This document shows positions 1 to 6,299 of a stretch of DNA of 12,359 nt, piece after piece. A program made the translations under genes and the position numbers. Source of the DNA: an uncultured Methanobrevibacter sp. (lineage in GTDB: Archaea; Methanobacteriota; Methanobacteria; Methanobacteriales; Methanobacteriaceae); the NCBI GenBank assembly GCA_905235495.1, contig CAJOMK010000047.1, forward strand, positions 1 through 12,359, given 5' to 3'. Each line of letters starts with the position of its first letter. Position 1 is the stretch's first letter. Under the pieces are notes generated by a model. That model saw only the letters and a list, made by a program, of their open reading frames with translations, did no database searches and was not told where the DNA came from.

Positions 1-3
1 CTG

Positions 4-39
4 TTAACCGCAAAGGAAGCAGTGTAAACCACAAAGGAA
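4..39. repeat. Two-copy 21-bp-period direct repeat at the window edge
   Basis: TTAACCGCAAAGGAA (4-18) recurs as TAAACCACAAAGGAA (25-39), with 13 of 15 bases identical and a 21-nt period. Base composition is richer in G+C than the following 380 bases, which suggests the end of a unit lying mostly outside the window. In frame 3 it reads VNRKGSSVNHKGT, a 7-residue period, with a stop at 63-65. It could therefore be the tail of a repeat-containing gene or a non-coding tandem repeat. Confidence 0.5.
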
Positions 40-189
40 CTTTTTATTTTAATATATTTTTGTAACTAAATAAATTTTATAGTTAATTATTTAATTTTTA
101 ATTAAATTTTTATATTTTTATTCAAAATTAATTAAATTTTAATCATTTATGTCTAAAATAATAATTTTTATAAAATCTATAATAAAAAC

Positions 190-204
190 AAAAAGTTTAT
201 ATAA
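190..204 (+). promoter_or_regulatory. TATA box/BRE candidate for the thermosome gene
   Basis: AAAAAGTTTATATAA has a purine-rich BRE-like part followed by TTTATATAA (196-204). The same extended form recurs at 11760-11773 and, slightly varied, at 4621-4634 ahead of the tRNAs and 4985-4997 ahead of HMG-CoA synthase. A start about 25-30 nt downstream, near 226-230, would give an unusually long 5' leader of about 190 nt. Confidence 0.6.
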
Positions 205-246
205 TACTTTAAACCCATTGTTATTATAGAATAAATATTTTAATAT

Positions 247-301
247 AAGTTAAATCTATCTTTTTATGAAATTATTTTCTGTATTTTCTTAGATTTAACT
301 T
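247..301. promoter_or_regulatory. Perfect 12-bp inverted repeat in the thermosome leader
   Basis: AAGTTAAATCTA (247-258) and TAGATTTAACTT (290-301) are exact reverse complements separated by 31 nt. If transcription starts near 228 from the upstream TATA box, the repeat lies in the mRNA leader and could form a stem-loop ending about 118 nt before the start codon. It could equally be a two-site DNA operator. Its role is inferred only from position. Confidence 0.55.
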
Positions 302-418
302 GATTATATCCATTTATTTATGTTAACGATTAAGTAAATGAATATGATTGCATTATTTTTATTTAATCTATTAAATATTAAAAAAAATTTATTTTTAAAA
401 AAAATTGAGGTGTATAAA

Positions 419-2032
<1,614 letters not shown>

Positions 2033-2042
2033 ACCCAGCTTT

Positions 2043-2135
2043 TCCAGGCCTTCGGCCTGCAAAACCTGGACCAAAACTTTTCCAAACTTTTGGAAAAAGT
2101 TTGATTAAAACTTTTTTCAAGCCTTTAAAAAGTTT
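2043..2135. repeat. Chain of overlapping, mutually exclusive hairpins after the thermosome gene
   Basis: CAGGCC (2045-2050) pairs with GGCCTG (2054-2059), while the overlapping TCCAGG (2043-2048) can instead pair with CCTGGA (2065-2070). Next, AAAAAGTTT (2094-2102) is an exact complement of AAACTTTTT (2108-2116), which is also an exact complement of a second AAAAAGTTT (2127-2135). AACTTTTCC (2075-2083) can compete by pairing imperfectly with GGAAAAAGTT (2092-2101). The block is more structured than other intergenic DNA here. It looks like either a 3'-UTR switch or a dispersed intergenic repeat. I have an unverified impression that AAAAAGTTTGAT-type repeats recur in Methanobrevibacter genomes. 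Confidence 0.6.
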
Positions 2136-2150
2136 GACTAAAAGGTTACT

Positions 2151-2196
2151 AGTTAAGAGTTTTACTCTTGACTTTTCTTTTTTCTTTTTTTAATTT
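2151..2196 (+). terminator. Hairpin plus T-tract terminator of the thermosome gene
   Basis: AGTTAAGAGT (2151-2160) and ACTCTTGACT (2164-2173) form a 10-bp stem with one G-T pair and a 3-nt loop. It is followed directly by a T-rich run (about 2173-2196). This resembles an intrinsic terminator, although archaeal termination mainly needs the T-tract. Confidence 0.65.
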
Positions 2197-2466
2197 TTTC
2201 TTATTCAATTCTATCCTATTTTTCTAGTTTTTATCTATTTTTATCTCGCATTGCCAATTTTTAGATTTATTATATTAAACTATTTATGTAATTTTTACTT
2301 TTTTTAATCTATATCTAACTATTTATTATTTAATTTGTAATTTACCATCTATGGTAAACTTATTTTAAATATTACTTTTCTAATGCTCTTTGTTTAGTCT
2401 TATATTCTTTAAAAAGCAATCTTTATTCAAGAACTTTTTCTTAAAATATGTAAAGGATTTGGTAAA
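2197..2466 (+). other. AT-rich spacer with a promoter for the small acidic gene
   Basis: No coding potential is visible. It contains the 18-bp palindrome at 2341-2358 and a TATA-like TTTTAAATA (2363-2371), which would start transcription near 2395-2400. A weak ribosome binding site (AAGGAT, 2453-2458) and TTGGTAAA (2459-2466) abut the start codon at 2467. Confidence 0.5.
2341..2358. promoter_or_regulatory. 18-bp palindrome, candidate operator
   Basis: TTTACCAT-CT-ATGGTAAA is a perfect 8-bp inverted repeat with a 2-nt centre. It lies immediately upstream of the TATA-like TTTTAAATA (2363-2371), where a regulator would compete with TFB/TBP. Related half-sites [AT]TGGTAA recur at 2459-2466, 2845-2851 and 2859-2866, in front of this gene and the next. 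Confidence 0.5.
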
Positions 2467-2727
2467 ATGTCTTTAGAAAATAACAAAGAAAACAGATATG
2501 TAAAAAACAGTGTTGATTATAGTTCATATGATTGTGGAAAGGAAACTGAACAAAATCCAAATGACTTAAATGAATTTGATGATATGTATGAATTAAGTGA
2601 TTCTGATTGTTTGGATCTTTTGGATGATTGTAATTGCGAAAATGAAAATTCGTCTAATCAGTTAATTGATGATGCTGATGAACTGTTGATGTTGGGCTTT
2701 TTCAATGATTTCACATTGATAGGATAG
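2467..2727 (+). CDS. Small, highly acidic, Cys-containing hypothetical protein
   Basis: I do not recognise this 86-residue protein. It has 23 Asp/Glu against 4 Lys/Arg, is rich in Asn and Ser, and carries four cysteines (C23, C48, C55, C57), the last two in a D-C-N-C motif. The C-terminal 20 residues turn hydrophobic (DELLMLGFFNDFTLIG). There is no signal peptide or membrane segment. Asp/Cys clustering could mean metal binding, or the protein could be a small partner that binds through its acidic surface; both ideas are guesses. Support for a real gene is the TATA-like box and palindrome upstream, an ATG preceded by AAGGAT and GGTAAA, and a strong hairpin right after the stop. Against it are the weak ribosome binding site and lack of known relatives. 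Confidence 0.5.
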   Translation: MSLENNKENRYVKNSVDYSSYDCGKETEQNPNDLNEFDDMYELSDSDCLDLLDDCNCENENSSNQLIDDADELLMLGFFNDFTLIG

Positions 2728-2738
2728 GTGATTTTATT

Positions 2739-2779
2739 AGGGAAATTTATTTTGAGGAATAATCCTCTTTAATTTTCCT
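2739..2779 (+). terminator. Two-tier hairpin after the acidic gene
   Basis: AGGGAAATT (2739-2747) pairs with AATTTTCCT (2771-2779), giving 9 bp with one G-T pair. An inner stem GAGGA (2754-2758)/TCCTC (2763-2767) closes on loop ATAA. T-rich sequence follows. It starts 12 nt after the stop codon, which fits a terminator or a 3'-end stabiliser. Confidence 0.55.
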
Positions 2780-2815
2780 TTAATTATTTTATCATTTTCT
2801 CGATTGATACTAAAA

Positions 2816-2865
2816 TTTATTAATTAGTGCAATCAATATTATTATTGGTAAGAAAATATTGGTAA
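2816..2865 (+). promoter_or_regulatory. Promoter region of the methyltransferase with a TATTGGTAA direct repeat
   Basis: A TATA-like TTTATTAAT lies at 2816-2824. Downstream, TATTGGTAA occurs twice in the same orientation, 14 nt apart (2843-2851 and 2857-2865), close to the expected start of transcription. CAATA (2834-2838)/TATTG (2843-2847) is a short inverted repeat overlapping the first copy. The half-site resembles the arm of the palindrome at 2341-2358. Confidence 0.4.
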
Positions 2866-2891
2866 ATGATTAAATTTTAGGAGGATATAAG

Positions 2892-3566
2892 ATGGCTGAT
2901 AATAATAGCATTAGGAGTCAAGAGGAAAAGGATTTAATAATCAATGCAAGAAAACCTGAAGGAGAATTAGGGGATCAATTGTTGGAAAGGATGAATGAAA
3001 GCCATGAAAGCCTTGCTAGGTGGGGTGTAAATCATTTGGACATTGGAAAGGATGATGTGATTCTGGATATAGGCTGTGGTGGTGGAGTAAATGTAGCAAG
3101 ATTCCTTAAAATGACTGATAATAAGGTTTATGGTTTGGATTATTCTGAAGTTGCAGTTGAGAAATCCACCAAGCTAAATCAAGCAGCCATTGATGAAGGA
3201 AGATGTGAAATCATTCAAGGGTCTGTATCTGAATTGCCTTTTGAAGATAACACATTTGATATTATAACTGGTTTTGAAACCGTTTATTTTTGGCCTGATT
3301 TTATCAATGATTCAAAAGAGGTTAGAAGAGTATTGAAAGATGATGGAATAATGTTTATTTGCAATGAAGCAGTTCCTAATGAAGGAGATGAACGTCAGAA
3401 GGAGCTTATTGACCTATTGGAAATGAATATATACTCAGAAGATGAATTTGATGAATATTTGCGTGAAGCAGGATTTTCTGACATTATCAGTTTCTCAAAA
3501 AACGGTCAGGACAGTTTGGATAAGGAATTAGTTACTGGATGGCTCAGTGTAATTGCTAGAAAGTAG
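2892..3566 (+). CDS. Class I SAM-dependent methyltransferase (Methyltransf_11 type)
   Basis: This is a 224-residue cytosolic methyltransferase with a Rossmann fold that transfers the methyl group of S-adenosylmethionine; the acceptor is unknown. Motif I is VILDIGCGGG (residues 57-66). The acidic residue expected to bind the SAM ribose is in GLDYS (81-85). A motif II region follows in FDIITGFETVYFWPD (122-136), then a motif III region in RVLKDDGIMFICNEA (147-160). About 50 residues precede motif I, a common length for UbiE/MenG-like small-molecule methyltransferases, and no extra substrate domain or membrane segment is present. AGGAGG (2879-2884) lies 7 nt before the ATG, so the start is secure. 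It stands alone between the acidic gene and a T-rich spacer, so neighbours do not reveal the substrate. Confidence 0.93.
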   Translation: MADNNSIRSQEEKDLIINARKPEGELGDQLLERMNESHESLARWGVNHLDIGKDDVILDIGCGGGVNVARFLKMTDNKVYGLDYSEVAVEKSTKLNQAAIDEGRCEIIQGSVSELPFEDNTFDIITGFETVYFWPDFINDSKEVRRVLKDDGIMFICNEAVPNEGDERQKELIDLLEMNIYSEDEFDEYLREAGFSDIISFSKNGQDSLDKELVTGWLSVIARK

Positions 3567-3964
<398 letters not shown>

Positions 3965-3998
3965 ATGTATAATCATTAGATGATATGCTGGTGATTTA

Positions 3999-4265
3999 AT
4001 GAGTTTTGGATTAAACATTGGTTTAATTTCCTTAATAATTTTTGGAAATATAGAGAATTTGATTTTAGCTTCTCAAGGAGTGGTTAGATCTGCAAATCCT
4101 TTAAAGATTGCTCTTTTAAGTTTATTATGTGTAGCCATATGGTTGATTATTGGAACTTTATGTACACAACAGTTACAAGATTATGGGATGTATATTGAAT
4201 TCATTGGCGGATTAGCCATATTTATTTTAGGTATTCAATCAATGTATCAAGCAGTTAAAGGTTAG
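3999..4265 (+). CDS. Small 3-TM membrane protein A (LysE/TerC/GDT1-like half-transporter)
   Basis: This 88-residue protein has three predicted membrane helices (about residues 4-24, 37-56, 66-83). The first carries an intramembrane polar/acidic motif G-N-I-E-N-L (16-21), and the third starts with IEF followed by GGLAIFILGIQSM. The layout of a short acidic motif in helix 1, a loop, then two helices with a Gly-Gly in the third recalls one repeat of the TerC, LysE or UPF0016/GDT1 ion transporters, which are built from two such repeats. I infer this from pattern only. Loop 1-2 is basic (R30, K36), loop 2-3 has no positive charge and the C-terminus has K87, so the positive-inside rule predicts N-out/C-in. 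GGTGAT (3990-3995) is the ribosome binding site. The downstream paralogue overlaps its translation signals. Confidence 0.82.
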   Translation: MSFGLNIGLISLIIFGNIENLILASQGVVRSANPLKIALLSLLCVAIWLIIGTLCTQQLQDYGMYIEFIGGLAIFILGIQSMYQAVKG

Positions 4266-4273
4266 GTGTAAAG

Positions 4274-4549
4274 ATGTCTACAATTAATGCTTATAAACCG
4301 TTTTTAGGATTATTGATTTTTGGTAACATTGAAAACTTAGTTTTGGCCGCTCAAGGTGTTATTGATGGTGCAGACCCATATGTAGTTGCTATAGCAAGTT
4401 TATGTTTAGTTATCTCTTGGCAGTTAATTGGTGTTTTTGGTACTAAAGTAGCTATGAAATACTCCAGACACATTGAATTCCTTGGAGGATTGGCCATATT
4501 TATTTTAGGTATTCAATCAATGATTCCGCTTATTTCTCATTTTTTATAA
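4274..4549 (+). CDS. Small 3-TM membrane protein B (paralogue of A, opposite predicted topology)
   Basis: This 91-residue protein aligns without gaps to protein A, with about 38 of 67 identical residues between A16-82 and B17-83. It shares G-N-I-E-N-L (17-22), W49, T57, and IEF-x-GG (67-72) running into an identical third-helix sequence. Charges are placed the other way round from A. The N-terminus has K8, loop 1-2 has D31 and D34 with no Lys/Arg, and loop 2-3 is basic (K58, K62, R65, H66). The prediction is therefore N-in/C-out. Its ribosome binding site AGGTG (4264-4268) overlaps the TAG stop of gene A, indicating coupled translation and a fixed ratio. I infer an antiparallel A-B dimer forming one transporter; the substrate is unknown. 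Confidence 0.82.
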   Translation: MSTINAYKPFLGLLIFGNIENLVLAAQGVIDGADPYVVAIASLCLVISWQLIGVFGTKVAMKYSRHIEFLGGLAIFILGIQSMIPLISHFL

Positions 4550-4552
4550 ATC

Positions 4553-4594
4553 TTTAAGTTTGTTTTTTGAACTTAAATTCCCTAATTTTTCTAA
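4553..4594 (+). terminator. Hairpin terminator of the 3-TM pair
   Basis: TTTAAGTT (4553-4560) and AACTTAAA (4570-4577) form a perfect 8-bp stem with a 9-nt T-rich loop, 3 nt after the stop codon of the second gene. A T-rich stretch follows (about 4584-4594). Confidence 0.65.
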
Positions 4595-4620
4595 TATATT
4601 TTATAAAAAAATATTTCATA

Positions 4621-4650
4621 GAAAGGTTTATATATTATGTTAACTAACAT
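4621..4650 (+). promoter_or_regulatory. Promoter of the tRNA-Gly pair
   Basis: GAAAGGTTTATATA (4621-4634) is a strong BRE/TATA element. It is followed by the near-palindrome ATGTTA-AC-TAACAT (4637-4650). The spacing puts transcription start around 4655-4660, a few nucleotides ahead of the first tRNA. Confidence 0.7.
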
Positions 4651-4666
4651 TTATATGTTGTATATT

Positions 4667-4740
4667 GCGGTGTTAGTCCAGCCTGGTTAAGACTCTAGCC
4701 TGCCACGTTAGAGACCCGGGTTCAAATCCCGGACGCCGCA
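4667..4740 (+). tRNA. tRNA-Gly (anticodon GCC)
   Basis: This is a complete 74-nt cloverleaf. Acceptor GCGGTGT (4667-4673) pairs with ACGCCGC (4733-4739), and the discriminator base is A4740. The anticodon stem CTAGC (4695-4699)/GTTAG (4707-4711) encloses loop CTGCCAC with GCC at 4702-4704 after U33. The T arm CCGGG-TTCAAAT-CCCGG is canonical. There is no encoded CCA and no intron. It reads GGC/GGU codons. Confidence 0.97.
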
Positions 4741-4751
4741 CTTTTTTTATT

Positions 4752-4825
4752 GCAGCTGTGGTATAGTCTGGTTATTACTTGGGCCTTCCAAGCCTACAAC
4801 CCGGGTTCGAATCCCGGCAGTTGCA
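4752..4825 (+). tRNA. tRNA-Gly (anticodon TCC)
   Basis: Acceptor GCAGCTG (4752-4758) pairs with CAGTTGC (4818-4824), and the discriminator is A4825. The anticodon stem TGGGC (4780-4784)/GCCTA (4792-4796) carries loop CTTCCAA with TCC at 4787-4789. The T arm is CCGGG-TTCGAAT-CCCGG. It begins 11 nt after the first tRNA-Gly, with no TATA box between, so the two are probably one transcript, although the spacer holds a T7 run. It reads GGA/GGG codons. No CCA is encoded. Confidence 0.97.
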
Positions 4826-5201
4826 TCTGTTTTTTAACTTTTTTTATTATTATTTTTAACAATATTCCATATTTTTTTAAACATTTTACTTTTTTCTTTC
4901 CACTTACTTTAGATTCATTGAAATTAACATAATTTAGTTTGGATTTTTTTAGTCAATTATCTCGTTTTACTCTATTTTTTTTTAAATAAGTTTATATGTA
5001 TTAAAAAATAATATTATATTAATATAAACATATAATAATGTTATTTTAAGTTTTATTTAGTTATTTAAGTTTATATTCTTATAAAAATCAAATAAAAAAA
5101 ATTTGATTGTCGAATTAAAAAAATAATATTTATTAAATTAAATTTGATAGCAATTATTAGCTATTGCAATTAAAACTAAATTATGAAATGGTTGTGATTT
5201 A
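4826..5201 (+). other. AT-rich spacer: tRNA terminator and mevalonate-gene promoter region
   Basis: T-rich runs just after the second tRNA (4830-4860) should end its transcript. No gene is visible. Two TATA candidates precede HMG-CoA synthase, TTTATAT (4991-4997) and TTTATATT (5070-5077). The spacer also holds the 8-bp inverted repeat at 4990-5029 and the short inverted repeat GCAAT/ATTGC near 5150-5168. The ribosome binding site is an imperfect GGTTGTGAT (5190-5198). Confidence 0.55.
4990..5029. promoter_or_regulatory. Inverted TATA-like repeat upstream of HMG-CoA synthase
   Basis: GTTTATAT (4990-4997) and ATATAAAC (5022-5029) are exact reverse complements. Each arm is itself a TATA-box-like sequence, so the element could be two opposed TBP sites or simply a by-product of AT richness. 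The forward arm has the A-rich upstream flank expected of a promoter. Confidence 0.4.
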
Positions 5202-6242
5202 ATGGCAGGAATTGTTGGATATGGGGCTAATGTGCCTTCATATAGAATTAAAGTAGAAGAAATCGCAAAAGTATGGGGAGATAACCCAGATTCAATTTCA
5301 AATGGATTAGTTGTCAATGAAAAATCAGTGCCTTCATCTGATGAAGATACTGCAACCATTGCAGTAAGCGCTGCAAGATATGCATTGGCAAGAGCACAAA
5401 TTGATCCTCAAAATATTGGAGCTGTTTATGTTGGTTCTGAATCTCACCCTTATGCAGTAAAACCAACTGCTACCATTGTTGCTGAAGCAATTGGAGCTAC
5501 TCCTGATATGACTGCTGCAGACTTGGAATTTGCTTGTAAAGCAGGTACTGCAGGAATTCAAGCTACTATGGGTTTAGTAGACTCCGGTATGATTAAGTAT
5601 GGTTTAGCTATTGGTGCAGACACTTCTCAAGGAGCTCCTGGAGATGCATTGGAATACACTGCATCAGCTGGTGGTGCAGCATATATTATAGGTAATAAGA
5701 ATACTGTTGCTGACTTTGGAACTACTTACAGTTTTACCACTGACACTCCTGATTTTTACAGAAGAGAAGGTCAACCTTATCCAAGTCACGGAGGAAGATT
5801 CACTGGTGATCCAGCTTACTTCAAACATGTATTCGGTGCAGCTAAAGGATTACTCGAAAAAACTGATTCAAAAGTGGAAGATTATGATTATGCTATTTTC
5901 CATCAACCAAATGGTAAATTTTACTTAAGAGCAGCTAAAAAATTAGGATTTACTCCAGAACAATATAAAGATGGTCTTTTAACTCCTAATGTAGGTAACA
6001 CCTATTCTGGGGCTGTTCCATTAGCACTTTCCAATGTATTGGATAAGGCAGAACCTGGAGATAAAATATTCATTGTATCCTATGGTTCAGGTGCAGGTAG
6101 TGATGGATTCACTTTAACCGTAAATGATAGAATCGAAGAAGTTAAAAATTTAGCTCCTACAACTGAAGAAATCCTCTCTAAGAAGATTTATGTCGATTAT
6201 GCTGTTTACGCTAAATTCAAAGGAAAACTAAGAATGGCATAG
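5202..6242 (+). CDS. mvaS: Hydroxymethylglutaryl-CoA synthase (archaeal)
   Basis: This 346-residue enzyme condenses acetyl-CoA with acetoacetyl-CoA to HMG-CoA, the second step of the mevalonate route to archaeal isoprenoid lipids. The HMGS catalytic triad is visible: E80 in GSESHPYAVKP, nucleophile C112 in EFACKAGTAG, and H234 in FHQPNGKF. NVGNTYSGAVPLAL (263-276) and YGSGAGSDGF (294-303) are thiolase-fold active-site loops. The length and the C-terminal YVDYAVYAKFKGKLRMA match archaeal enzymes, not the longer eukaryotic ones. ATG 5202 follows GTGAT (5194-5198), and the MAGIVGYGANVPSYRI start fits the family. The thiolase that makes its substrate begins 57 nt downstream on the same strand. 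In many archaea the two proteins and a small DUF35 protein form a channelling complex; no DUF35 gene is in this window. Confidence 0.97.
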   Translation: MAGIVGYGANVPSYRIKVEEIAKVWGDNPDSISNGLVVNEKSVPSSDEDTATIAVSAARYALARAQIDPQNIGAVYVGSESHPYAVKPTATIVAEAIGATPDMTAADLEFACKAGTAGIQATMGLVDSGMIKYGLAIGADTSQGAPGDALEYTASAGGAAYIIGNKNTVADFGTTYSFTTDTPDFYRREGQPYPSHGGRFTGDPAYFKHVFGAAKGLLEKTDSKVEDYDYAIFHQPNGKFYLRAAKKLGFTPEQYKDGLLTPNVGNTYSGAVPLALSNVLDKAEPGDKIFIVSYGSGAGSDGFTLTVNDRIEEVKNLAPTTEEILSKKIYVDYAVYAKFKGKLRMA

Positions 6243-6299
6243 AAATGAGAGATAAAGGTTTAAGAGGTATTATAATTATTTTATGATAAAGGTGAAAAA

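Larger units (their letters stand above)
40..418 (+). other. AT-rich intergenic leader ahead of the thermosome gene
   Basis: I see no credible coding region here. The long frame can be opened back to an ATG at 338, but the extra 27 residues are low-complexity Phe/Leu/Lys sequence without homology to chaperonins, and no ribosome binding site precedes it. The stretch holds a TATA box (196-204), a 12-bp inverted repeat (247-301) and the ribosome binding site GAGGTG (407-412). Confidence 0.7.

Noticed and set aside
338..418. N-terminal extension of the thermosome to an ATG at 338
   Set aside because: The 27 extra residues are Phe/Leu/Lys low-complexity, have no ribosome binding site, and precede the family's normal MAQGQPIFILPEG start, which has GAGGTG at the right spacing.
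2043..2135. CRISPR array or insertion sequence
   Set aside because: The repeats are inverted, unequal and without regular spacers. No transposase or target-site duplication is visible.
4667..4825. tRNA-associated integration site for a mobile element
   Set aside because: No integrase gene and no duplicated tRNA 3' end were found in the neighbouring DNA. The flanking genes are housekeeping or unrelated membrane genes.
4750..4932. 60-residue open frame over the second tRNA-Gly
   Set aside because: It overlaps a perfect tRNA cloverleaf and then reads T-rich spacer.
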